Source of the DNA: Brachypodius melanocephalos
Taxonomy: Eukaryota; Chordata; Aves; Passeriformes; Pycnonotidae
DNA: 64,000 bases
Assembly: GCA_013398615.1 (NCBI GenBank)
Contig: VZSR01003807.1
Coordinates: 5,761,612 to 5,825,611 of the forward strand
Direction of reading: 5' to 3'
This document shows positions 46,623 through 59,175 of this stretch, piece by piece. The notes below the pieces were generated by a model. It saw nothing but the letters and a program-made list of their open reading frames with translations, had not been told where the DNA came from and searched no databases. The position numbers were made by a program, and so were the translations under genes. Every line of letters begins with the position of its first letter. Position 1 is the stretch's first letter.

Positions 46623-49600
46623 TTTAAGACAGTTGATAAAACACCCTTGGACTTTCAGGGATTTCAACTGTTTCAGGCTTATGCAGATTTGGTATAATTA
46701 AGAAAACAACAATGCAATGAACTTTATGTAGGTGTGCTCACCATTCAAACTGCACTGCATTTTCCAAGTACACATCTGTGTGTACTGGATTTTAGAAACC
46801 ATAACTGTTACCTTATTGTCACCTGCCATTTAAAACAATGACCAAACTCCCCTAGATGGAATAGAGCAGTGCTGAGCACATCAGGGATTATCAGCTCTGC
46901 TGTGAAAACTGTGATGGGTGATATACTGCACACCAAGAAGGAATATCTTGTGATTTCCCCGTGTATTATGAGTATGTAATTTTTTGAGCAGAGAACAGGA
47001 GTTTAGACACACGCATGGACAAGTGCAAAAGGTGGGCTAACAGAGTGAGAGAGAAAAAGGGAAGATGGACTACTGCTTAAACTCTTTGAAGGTTGTCAGC
47101 ACCACCAAATATAAATGGTCTGCCTTAGAAGCCTGAAGATAGAACCTGTGTGCCTGTGTAGTCACAGCACAAGGGCCCTCTCCATAGCTCAAACTCCTTA
47201 TTTACTCCTCTGAACTGGGTGCTGGAAGACAAAGAATGGAATCAGTCTTTGAAGAATTTGACTTCAGTTTTCCAGTGTATAGGTTCCAAAGTGCACATGT
47301 ATTCATGTGACCCAAGTTACAAATCAGAGCAGCAGACTAACATTAACAGGGCTCTCTCACTCCAGAACCAGACAGGCTTGGTTCTCAGCTTAATAGACTG
47401 TTTTACGAAAAAACCCAAACCACAGAAAAACCCAAACCTATATAGGGAAAGGACGTGTTTCCATCACGAGACTAGTAAAATCTACAGTTTTGGCTTCACT
47501 CCATCTAGTGGCGACCAGGTAGAAATCCTCCCTCTTCCTTCCCCACGGAAGTAGCAGTGTGTGAGCTATAGCTAAAAGTTAGCGTTGGATGTATGTGGCA
47601 GGGTTTGGGCTTGTTTATAGTCACTGAAGTGCAGGAGTCGTCAATTAATGGGGTTTGATGTGCTGGCCACCGACAGAACACGGTTCCCATTGCACCACAT
47701 TCCCCTTGGTGCAGGAGCATGGACTGGGAACTGCTCAAGAGGAGGCAGGAGGAGAAATTTCCCAAAGTAGATGGAAGCAAAGGTCTACTGAATGACTGTA
47801 AATGAGGGTTTCTGTGGAAGAAAGGTCTGAGAAAAATGCGTTTGTAACTTCTGATAAAGGTTTCTTAAGCAATGGAAAGGCAACAGAGAAAGGCAGTTTC
47901 ATTCATCATCAAATGTGTCCTGGAGTCAGTCCTCAGTAAAAAATCTGGGGTCAGGTGTTCTTTTTCTGGTGTGCTGGAAGCAGACTACTTCTTACAAAGT
48001 CTTCCAGCTATTCACGTGTCAGTCCTTGCTTGAAATTATTTCTCTCTGATGCTTTATCTGAGCTTGCAATGCTTGGGTTTCCACGTGAGTTTCTAAACAG
48101 AACAAAAGTCCCAGGAAGGTAAAGCACATCTCTGTCTGCCTCCAGGTCCTTGCTCTGAAGCAAAGGATTCTCTCTGAGCATGTCAGTTCTCACCTGAAGA
48201 AACACTAGTGCTAGGTTGGATTTTGTATTGGATTTAGATACATTGAGTGGTCTGTGCAAAACGCATCCAAACCTGAACTTTAGGAATGTTCAAATACCAT
48301 TGAGATCTGTAAGCTTTAATTAAAGTATAAAAATTAATTATATATGTTTGGGCACACACACATGTATTTTACTATCTGTGTATCTACAATTACATATACA
48401 TAACGTAACTGTTTCTTTCATAACTTAGCAAACGATCTGGGTCTCATTCTCCTGTATTTTTTATAATGGACAGTTTAAAAGAAAACTTTCTGAGGTTCTG
48501 TGAAGGCAGATATAGAAAGTAATTTTACATGGCCTCTCTATTAATCAGGGTAAGAAAAGAAACAAATATACTGAGATAATTTTTATGAAGCATAACTGAA
48601 TCGTGCCTCTGTTTTCATTAAAATCATATAGCAATTAGTAAGTGATGATCTGGTTTAGAAGGAACATATTGTTTTTGTACACTGTGCTTTGTGTACTGTT
48701 TGGGCTAAATTAAGACAAATAACTAAGACAATATTTTGCTTTGATATCAGTAAATATTGGCATCAAGAAACCATTGCCCCATTATTTTTAATGGGAAGAA
48801 TTCAGTCTAAACCTTTTTTTCATCAAGTTGAGGAGGTGATGTCATATGGTAAAGGCTGGATATTCCAAATAAATCACTAACAAGTCATTTTGGCTGAGCA
48901 ATATGTGTATCAGATATGCAACTGAACACGTCTGGAAGAAAATGCATTATTGTCACAAGACTTGGGAGTCAGAGCCCGATGAGTTTGTATATCTTGCAAA
49001 CAGTTACACAAATAACCAGACATTTCCTGCACAACTCAACATTTTCAAGGGAATGTCCTAGACTTTATAGCAAATAACCTTGGATTACACACGCAGACCC
49101 TGATTCAGCACCCACTGGTGGGTGTTTCACTCCCTTCCTGCGGGCCCTCACACGGTATGCTTGTCCAATGTGTGTTGCAAAACCCATTGCAATATCCAAA
49201 GGGATAAAAGTGACTGAGCTTTCAGCACTGCTGTGTGTCAGACCTGCATTCCCCAAGACGTGGCAGCAGCTAACAGGCCACCTCCTCTACTCTTCTTAGC
49301 CTCTGATCCTGAGGGTCCCAGACGATTCAGAGCCCAGGGAACTGGACCCAGCCCCTCAGCACCCAGAGGCTGCTCCGGTGCCCTGGGCTTGTTCCGCTCA
49401 CTGCAGATCCCTCCCCATGTGGGGATTGCTCCAGCTCCACACTCGTGGCCACCAGCAGAGCGAAGCAGATCCTGTTCTGTCCACTGCTGTGCTTCAGTCT
49501 ACACAAGGGAGGCAGTGGATGTGGGGGTGTCTGGCCAGGGGTGTCTGGCTCCAAGGCAGATGTCCTGGAGGATGCATTAAGCTCCCCATGGGGAGTGTGC

Positions 49601-52600
49601 AGTACATTTAACTGCCTCACAGGCAGCGTGTGATATCCAAAGGTTATGAGGGTATCTACTAAAGCTCCTGCTAATTTATTCTGCCATAAATCCTTAAAGG
49701 TTTTATCAGCAGGAGGAATCCAAAAATAAGCTCATTACTCTTTCTCGCCAATGGGCTGTGATCTTTTTCCCTAATTTCACTACCTAACCCTATGAATTGA
49801 CAGAAAACAGAGTATCAGTGGACAAATTAGACCTTTTCCTGATGAAAATGTAGCACAGCTCCTGCCAGAAGAGGAGCTATGCCAGTATAAGCTTGGTTTA
49901 TATAAGACTCAATTTTTGCAGCAGTGTTACTGAGTATCCACCCTGCAGAAAATCAGAGCAGATGTGTAAAGTCTATGTGGAAATAGGAGTCTTCCTTTCT
50001 GATCGATCTGCAGTGATACCTCAGGCATGGATCAGACCCCAGGAAGGGCATTTCTCATGCTATAAAGTCTGGAGGTGGGTGAATATTTTTACAATCAAAG
50101 TGAGGCTGGGGCAAAAAAAATGAATAAAAGGAAAAAGCTGGCATGTCTCCAGGAAGCTCTGTTTTCCATTTCACCTGAACTGTTTAGAATTTTTACAACT
50201 GAAAATTGCTTCTTTCCATCTGTGAAGCATTTGCTTCTTGGAAAAGATGCACAAAGCCAAGACATGAAAGACATTCGAAATAAATAAATAAACTAAGGCA
50301 TTCTTTGGAGAATCCATGCTGTTTCCCTACTGCTCCCCATTTTCTTATGAAGACCTCTCCACAGATGGAGGGCAGCCGTGGTGTCCTCAGTAGTAATGAC
50401 TGAGGGAAAATAATTTCAGTAAGTAAATTACAGTAGCTCATATGCCTGCAGTCTTAATAGATTCTGTTTCTAAAGCATAGGTCACAAACAAGTTTAGTGA
50501 GAGGAGGGCATCTTTCATACATGTGCATTCAAAATTGTTACCATTTCCAAAGAACAGTTACCTAACTGGAGTTGTCTGTGGGTAGCACTGCCTGATATAA
50601 AAACTTTGTGCAGAATGGCGTGGAAGATGTCAAGTGAAGCTACAGCATGCACTTCAGACACAATTCAGGGCTGTGCTCTTGTTGACATTATGGTTGCTGA
50701 AGATTGCTTTGGATAGCTCAGTAGAGAAAGAGATAAAACAAGCCATTTCTCTGGTCTCTCTGTAACCTCCTAAAGTTTCTAAGTACCCAATAACAAAAAT
50801 AAAATGGCAGTGGTGGCTATTGCCAGGTTCATAACTCCTCCTGCTCCTCTATGACTACATCCCTCTTTAAAAGGCATCACAAAGAAAATTACCCAGATTT
50901 TCTGAACAGGAACTATGGCAGGTAACTGAGGAATTTTCCTCTTCCCTTTAATCTGAAATAATTGCAGTAAAGCAGAGAGAAGGATCTCCAAGTAAGGATA
51001 ACACCAAGGGCAGATACTTGCTTGGAAACAATTGAAGACTTTCCATTGACTTCGGCCAAAGGATGCTGGCTCGTGCTGGCTGCACGTTTTACCCTGTGTT
51101 TTTCTCCCTGGAAAGGAGTTGCCAAATGTCCTTCCGTATGCTCCTGGTAGTGACAAAGTTCAATCAGTGACAGCTATCAAATTCTGCCTGCTCAGAAGTA
51201 GGAATCTGTCTTTGCTGAGGGCTTCACCGGATTCAGAATCAGAAAGCAAACGTTGCATTAGCAGGCAGTAAAAAAAGTTACTGGGGCTGTCCTCTCTCAA
51301 AGTGATTAATTATTCAATGTGACTAAAGTGATTAATTAATTATTTAATGGAACTTCTCTTAATTGTTGCTTAGCAGCTCTGAAGCAGTGGAAGGAGTTGT
51401 TTTGGAAAATTGCATACCATTCTACTGTCAGGTGTGTTGATTTACAGCTAGATGATGGCACCAGCCTCCATGGTCGACCAAATTGGAGACCATATTTCCT
51501 TCATGATTTGTGTTGCTGGAGTTAGGGATTGTATTTGAAGAATGCAGGAGAGGAGCCAGGTCTGGTAAGGGCCTGAGAAATCCTTTTGTTATTCAGATTG
51601 AAAGCTTGGCTGGTTATGCTGAGCACAGAGAAGGTTTGCTCCCTCCTCTGTAATTACCCTGGAAAACAGAAAGTATAGATGAGATCTCCTTTGGAAGCTC
51701 ATACAATGCTGGTAAAATAGACTCAAGAGTAAATCTACTCTTCTTAAACTGTTTCTTTATCTTGCAGTAATTTTGGATACACAAAATATCAGTTTTTGTG
51801 GAAGAAAAAAAAAGGAAGAAGAGAAAACCCATGAAGGCCCTGTGTTTGATCCCAGGCTCAGCAAGGCACTGTTCTGTAGATGAATTTGCAAGCCTCGGTT
51901 CTATCATTCTGCTAAAGTGAGAGCTATCAGGGTCTCCTTGATGTCTTACACAAAAGGGCTGCAGCACACAAAGCCTGGAACACATCAGTTTACAGATCCC
52001 GAGAGGGTCCTGTGGAGTCTATTACTTTGATGAAGTGGTATTTAAAATTGCATTACCCAGCAGCTGTTTAACCCTCCAGATGTTGCCCCTGTGGAGTGTT
52101 TAATAGGACGTGAAGTGCTGGTAGGCTAGGCCATAACCTCATGTCATCTATCCAGCAGGTCACATCAGGTCTAACCATCTTCTATTAAATCAATACAGGA
52201 TGACCTGACAGAGCAACTTTCCTCGGCTGCTGCTCTTTTTTCTTTTTATTTTTCAAACAGTGAGTAGAAAAATCGGAAGAAAACAAAATAAATCCAAAGG
52301 AACGGGAGAAAAGAAGGAGACCTGCAAGCAAACAAACTCTTAGAAACTTTTGTTCATCTCGGTTCGTGCTTTCCCCTTGTTCGCGCTGACAGCCCCGATC
52401 CAGCAGCTTGGTGCTGCCATCTGCTGTTGCTCCTGCCGCTCACGATGCCCACGTTTTTGGGCAAATCAGCGAAGAGCAGCTAAAATAAATCAGCATCACG
52501 AATAAAGAAAAGGTAATTCTAAAAGGAAATAGGTAAAAAGCCTAGAAAGGAAAAACCTCACTTAACCATTAATTTTTTGCAGAATTTTTGAATCTTTTTG

Positions 52601-55600
52601 TAACCTGCTAATAGTAATTCCTACAGTCGTCAAAAAGATGAGGCATGATCAACTCAACTTTTAGGAACATTTAGTCTGGAATTTCCTGTGGCTTATAGGC
52701 CAAGGACCTGATGCTTCACAGTGTTTTTCATGGTGTAGGTATTTGGTGCCACAGGTATTTGTTTTACGGAGCTAGCTTCCAAAATCAGCTAAAACCAAGG
52801 AACAAATTTTTTTGATTAGCACAGGGCACTTGTGAGATCACCTTTGAAAAGATGAAACTTTCTGTAAGAAGGCTGGGTGCCCTCTGGGGCATCATCAGCT
52901 TTTAAGAACATGAACAAAATCCCTGTGTTCACCAGAAGGAGTTCAATTGGCATATGACTTGCCCCATCACCCCTCATCGGGCTGTCTGGTATCTAGCTAG
53001 GCTGTAGTTCTGCCACCATCTGGGTTAAAACACAGTCCTGACAGGATTTCTGTTCTGGAGGTAGATAGGAGGAAATGAGGAGTGAACTTTTGTTGGGGGC
53101 ACTCCTTGCAGCACAAACAAATTTGAACTTTTTATAGAGTAAGAACATTGACATCCAGGATGCTGAAAGTCAAAAACATTTTACTGTTGTTACACAGACC
53201 TCTATTTTTTCCTTCCATACTTTTATTTTTGTGGGGAAACCTATTTACACTTCTCAGCCAAGTCTTTACCAAAGATTTTAACAGGGCCAAGATTTCAACC
53301 CTTGCTGGCCAGTGTTAGCACAAATGTGATAGCTGTTCCTATGATTACATCTATGGAGAACTGGTACTTAGAGAAAATAACAGTTTACTGGCATCTTTTC
53401 TAGTGGAGTTTTTGAGATTCAAGTATCAAGAATGTAGACATGTATTGAACTCACTGTGCCAGCACAAATAATCTCTTGACACATGACTGCAGCCGCAGAA
53501 ATCGGTGCCAGCACAGCTCTCTCAAATTTGAAAGGACTGACCACTTCCTCTCACTGTTACAAAACCCTGTGTAGAAATGTAAAACAGATACTACAGCACA
53601 TGACAGCTCAGGAATGGATGCCTGTCACACCAAACTCTTGACAAATGTGTTTTTCATCACCTGGCTTCACCTTCTGCTATTCTAACATCATCCTATGGAA
53701 TGGTATCTTTGGCAAGTGGTATCTTGGAAGTACTGTAGAATCTCTTTGCCTGATACAGATTGCAGCAGTAAAGCAGTATTTAGTGTGACAGGGTTCTCCA
53801 CTGTAATCCATAAAGTTGGAGCTTGGGAACTTAACAAGAGTTGTACTGTAATTTCTAGCTCTGAGGAATTCTTTCTTACCTTTGCAGATCCATCTCCTCC
53901 ATCACTTACCTCTCCCGAAAATGCAAGGCTTCGAGAGTCCTTTGGCTGCAAGAGGAGCAGGCATCTTTGCATCCTCTCAGGATGAAGTAGCTAGACTCAA
54001 AAGGAGCATTTCCTCTGCGTGTGCTTTAGTGAAAAGATGTGCACAAGGTCAGAGAGCAGACTTGTGCTTACAGAACAGCAGACCTCATGCTCCAGGTGTG
54101 GTTAGTGCCCGTGGGACAGAATGGGCTCCCATCCTGGAATCTTGGTAGGCACCCACCACTCCAGTTCTGAGATGGAAATTGTTCTGCCAAAGACTCAGTA
54201 GATCTAAACCCAAGTTTATAAATCCAACTAATACACCCACAAGTCATTTTAGTCTCTTCCCTCTCCTCACTTCCCTTCTGTTCTTGTCGAGCCCAGATAT
54301 CAATAGTTAAAATAAGCATTTGGTATAATGCAAAATGTAAAGTGAATTGGCAGCAGCATAATTCTGAAATGCAGATATGTGAAGATACGCTTAGAGAGAG
54401 AAAATGTCTTTAATATATTTGAGTTGCAACTGGAACATGAGTGCATGTGGAAGAAACAGTCCTTTCAACTCATCTTACCAGACCTCCAGGCCTGTTTCCA
54501 GCTGTGCTGCCCATAGGACAGTAAGGGTCAGCCTGGGGCTGGAGCTTGTGTTCATGACTCTGGGAGCAACTGGGAAATGAAAACTACCATTATTGTGCTG
54601 GTGTAGATATAACTCATGTGCACCTATCAGGATTTTGCAGCGGAGCCAGAGAGAGCACATGTAGGGAGCAGGCACTTGTAAGGGTACATGGCCACAGCGG
54701 CCAAACACTGTTCTCCTTTCCAGGCCAAGCACACTCCATTAGCCAAAGTAACCAGAAACAGGTGATCTGGTCTTTGGAGATCAATAGCATCACCATCCCC
54801 ATGTCTTCCAGGGTACAAAGAGCACCTACAAAAACAGGTCTTACTGGATCATATTGCACATTTCAGTTTACTTTTTAGTATCAAGGTCTTGTTTAAATGG
54901 TGCATATATATCAATAACAGTTAAAGAGAATTCAGCTATTACCAAATTTTAGTCTTATCTGACCTGAAAATTCCCATTCTAATACCTGTATTTTGGGTAT
55001 AATTGTTGTCAAAATATCATCTTCTGAACATAGATGCTTCAAAAGATTTAAACTGCTATTGTGACTGTCCTGTATACAATAGAAAAAAATAAATTGTTAC
55101 TGTAGAGGAAAATGACTTGTTACATGCTTCTCACATAGTATCTTTATTAAACATTTGGACAGAAATGCATCCATTTATTATGTAAGTAATCTGTGGGTTC
55201 TTAGCTTGCAAATGCTGGTTGAAAGTTCACAAGAGCAGGCTATTCTGTGAACTTTCTGTATTTGTAAGTTCAGTCACTGCAGTAAATCCTGAGCTTATTG
55301 CCTGCTTAGCAGCACTTTGCACTGTACCCCAACAGCTAAAGCTTGGAACTCTGCATCTGCATATTTCAAAACCTCTGACCAGCTTGATTGGAGTTTATTT
55401 TTCTTCTTAAATAAAGCAAGTTGTTCTGGAAAGAACATATAATCGCAATTATCTGATAGTCAAATCCTTGGTCACTAACATACCAAGCTCCACTACCACT
55501 AGTAGAGGTTTCATTGGAGCAAAGCCTATTGCAGCATTTTGTAGTTGTTAGAAAAAAAGTGTTCTTTGTGCGTGCTGTAGTTCAGAGCTGTAAGGTCTTT

Positions 55601-56032
55601 GTGAATGGTTACTCTCAAAGCGCTACAGAAGTTCCCCGGTTCAAGGTGGCTCCTGGCTCCTCGGAAAAAGGAATGTGGGTTTCCAGCCTGGGAGGAGAGA
55701 AATAAGTGAAAAAGGAGCGTCCCTGGGCTAGGCAGGACAGGTCTGCTTAGTGCAGTTCTGCAGCCTGGGCAGTGGGTGCTGAGCTGGTTCAGAAGGAAGA
55801 AAGGTGAGTGCTGACCCCAGTAAACACAGTGCGCATCCAGGAATCCAAGCCATCAATCACAGCAAAAGCTCCTCCAGCCCTATTTGTCAGGGCAAAAGGA
55901 TTTTCAGATTATAAAACCAGGAGTCACTGTGTGGTCACCTAACCACATAATTTAGGACACAGAACATCCTTGAATTGGATCCAGTTTAAACTTGAGTAAA
56001 TCTTTTAGATTAAAAAAACCCAACAACATCTA
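46623..56032. other. Long non-coding stretch
   Basis: About 9.4 kb without a recognised gene or repeat family. GC-richer patches at about 49.23-49.62 kb, 52.37-52.45 kb and 54.47-54.83 kb are open in several frames on both strands, as expected from composition. An imperfect 26-bp tandem with AAAGTGATTAATTA lies at about 51299-51345. Confidence 0.5.
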
Positions 56033-56280
56033 TTCTCGATTTAAAAATTGCTAATGGTAGAAAAGCCACAATAACCTCTTGCAATCCACACCAGTAGCTA
56101 AGTATTTCCCTGGTGAAATGCACAGCCGTTTCATCCTGTGCATTTGTCCAGCTCCAGCCACCAGATCTTTTTATATCTTTTCTTGCTAGATTGGAAGAGG
56201 GTTAGTCCTGAAGTAAACATTTACCATCCATAACCAAAATCCTTAAATTTTCTCTTGGCATGCTTAAATGACTGCACACC
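56033..56280 (-). mobile_element. Ancient CR1-like LINE fragment, antisense
   Basis: On the plus strand I see 'GATTTAAAAATTGCTAATGG', 'AATCCACACCAGTAGCTAAG', 'CATTTGTCCAGCTCCAGCCA', 'GATCTTTTTATATC', 'CTTGCTAGATTGGAAGAG', 'CCTTAAATTTTCTCTTGGCA' and 'GCTTAAATGACTGCA'. This is the antisense order of an old CR1-type 3' region known from turtles, crocodilians and birds. It is strongly diverged and has no intact coding part. Confidence 0.6.
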
Positions 56281-59135
56281 TACCACTTCTATCCAAAGAC
56301 ATTTTGCAGCATTTTTGTTGGTCTCAGAGCAACCATTAAGAGTGTCTGAAGCAAACATTGTACTTCAGAGCTCAGCACAGGTACAGAGGAGATCAGGCCT
56401 CCATGCCAAAAATGCATAATCCCAGAGGTTACATTAGTTTCTGACCAGTTTTGTTCCTGGAGTTGACACCCAGCTAATGCCCTGGACATGAACCAGCATA
56501 CCCAGTTCAAGCCCACTGACCCCTGGTGAGGCGTTCTCCCCACATCACATACAGCCCCTACAACTTGTTTCTCTACACCTGACTTCACTTTTGCCCACCA
56601 GATAAATGGCTATTGCTCAGTCATACAACATCAAATGACCAAATTTTGGCCCCTAAAGTTCCTTCAGTCCTCATTTCAGATGGAGGAATCTGGTAATCTT
56701 TGTAATCATTGTAAGGTTTTAAGTGATGATTTTATGCTCCTCTTACTAATAGTAAAATTTGCACCATAATTTTTCAGGACACTGTCAGAAGCAAGGCTGC
56801 TCACTGCTGAACTGCCAGCTGCAGGAATATAAGGAATATAAGCCAGTGTCATTGGTACTCTGCATACTTTCATTTCCCTGAATTTCACTTCATGTCTAAG
56901 ATGTTATATGAAGTTCCTGTGCTGCATTTTCAGCTCAGAGAGGTCTCTCTCAAATGATGTAAGGAAGGATAGCGAGTGCAAGTAATTTTCTGTGCTCCTG
57001 TCAGGTTTTTCAGGTAAGAGCAGCAAGTTTTTAATTAATCAGCTCCATGAACTAATTAAAATAATATATTCTGCACATGCCAATGCATATAACATATGTA
57101 GGTGAAATAAAAGCCATAGCAAATATAAATAAAAGTTTCATAAGAATTTAGTGACAGGCCATGAAGAGGATCCCGGGAGAAAAAGGGAAAAAACTCTCTT
57201 GTGCCTTGCTTTATTCATCAAGACAAATTCACTTTCTGATAATGGTTGATACTCAACCTTGGCTCTGCATGTCAACTCCACTTCTTTTGCCTCTTTGAAA
57301 TGCTGAGTATCTTTTGATATGTTTGGTAAGTCTCTATTAATCTGTTCCCATCAGAGTGCTAAAAAGACACTTATCGTGTAGGAAAAGTCGCACGGCTCTC
57401 CTTCCACATGGACCTCAGCGAAAATAACCAGCTCCAAATGAGCAGGGAAGCATATTTTCCATGATTCATGCTGCAGAACCCACCATAGGCTGTGGGACTC
57501 TTTTACAGAATTTGAGCTTTCACAGAAAAAAAAAAAAATGTTACCAGGCGGCCTGATGGTGAGGGAAGTCTTCCCAAATAGGAACTGAACATGAATCAAG
57601 TCAGGATGACTCAGATTGTTTTTGTGATTCTGCAGAGAGACAATCCGAGATAATAGCTGGGTTGTGTGAACTATTGCTATAATTTATTACAATAAAAATT
57701 CAGAATACAATGACTTACTATTGTGAATTGTTTTTTTAATTTTCTCTCTATATATCAAAAGCACTGTAATATTTAGATTTCTAGCCCCTCTGTATGAATA
57801 AATACATATAAAATATATGTATAAAAGTCCCCTGTATGCTTCATAGCAAATATGCTAATTATCATGTTAACAAACACAGCAACATCCCTTTTGCATGCTC
57901 AGTGAAGTGCACTTTGATAGGAAGACAGTAATGTGTGGCAGCAAGATTGAGTTACGATGGGAGGTAACATCAAGGATTTTATAATTCTATCATTACATGT
58001 TGAAGCTTATGGCAGAACTTTCTTGGTGGTGGGGAAAAAAAGAATGACTCTAAAAATAAGCCTGGGCCTTTGCTTAAATGTATAAATTAAGTTTGTGCTG
58101 CTCTAGATTCAAAGAAAGAAAGAAAGAAAAATGATCTATTTGTGTTTCACAACAACAAGGATAATGTAGGCAGCATAAAGTATCAGTACAAGTAAAGGAC
58201 ATTTCTGCTGTTTGTGTGTTGTGCACGCAGGTTAAGTAAATGGTTTTAATTTAACCAACCAGGTCCCATGACTCAAGGTGAGAAAAATTCTTCTTTAGTG
58301 CTGTTCTCCATCCTTTGCCAGAAAGCTGTTCCCAATTGAAACTATATTTATCTGTTATTTACCAGTTTAGTCAGCTGAGGACAAGTTGTTCTGAAAATGT
58401 TTGTTTAAATCGGCCAGCCAGGCATCAAGAAGAAAAAGGACAGGAGTGGAAAGAAAAACCAATATAGAAACATGTCTGAAATTCCAGGGAAAACCTTTCT
58501 GTTGACTTTATCAGGATATAGCCAAGATCTGCAGTCAACAGAGAATGATGGCTACTAAAATAAGAGAAAGAGACTAGAGACTGTAAAGAAAGAAAATCAA
58601 AGAAAGGAAAATAGAGGGAACTTCCTAGATTCCCATTAAGAAAAAGGTGGGGGTGGAGGGAGGAAAATCGAGGTTTAGCTGCAAACAAGCAATGGAAGGG
58701 AATGAAAACTGAGAAAGTAAATTAAAATATATATGATCATTGATTTTAATGTATAAAGATGTCAGACATTGGCCTTGTTTGCATATTTTCCTGAATAGGT
58801 GATAGAGGCACAGACTGGTTTCTGTATGGATGGGATATCAAAATAGTTGGAAAATTCGGAGAAATTATTCACGTCTGAACCTTTGGGAAGATCACATCTG
58901 GTAGTAAAAGAAAGATTTATATTTAGTTTTAAATTGTTTGGAAATGATTGGGGAATTTTTGTTATGAAATTACATTTGGGGTCCTCCCTCTTAGAGAATG
59001 TTTTAATTTGCAATCTTTACCCTGACAAAACAAAACAATTTCAGTAGAGTACAGTGAGTGCAGCGAGTGTGTATCAGTAATGACCATGAAAAGACAAACA
59101 CCACATAGCGAGCCTTATAGGATTCAGGAAGGACA
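56281..59135. other. Non-coding stretch
   Basis: Contains a 9-bp tandem (GGAATATAA twice) near 56823-56840 and (AAAG)5 at 58111-58130. No gene recognised. Confidence 0.55.
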
Positions 59136-59175
59136 GAATCTAAGTTTAAACACAAAGAGAGCCAAGTTGTTAAGA
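59136..59175 (+). repeat. 40-bp exact direct repeat, copy 1
   Basis: The 40 bases starting GAATCTAAGTTTAAACACAA and ending AAGTTGTTAAGA recur without mismatch at 62294-62333 in the same orientation. Both boundaries are abrupt (A before and AATG after here; T before and GCAA after in the other copy). No known repeat family. Confidence 0.95.

Noticed and set aside
49233..49620. Cluster of overlapping open frames on both strands
   Set aside because: The cluster matches a local GC-rich patch. No frame shows domain content or consistent splice sites.
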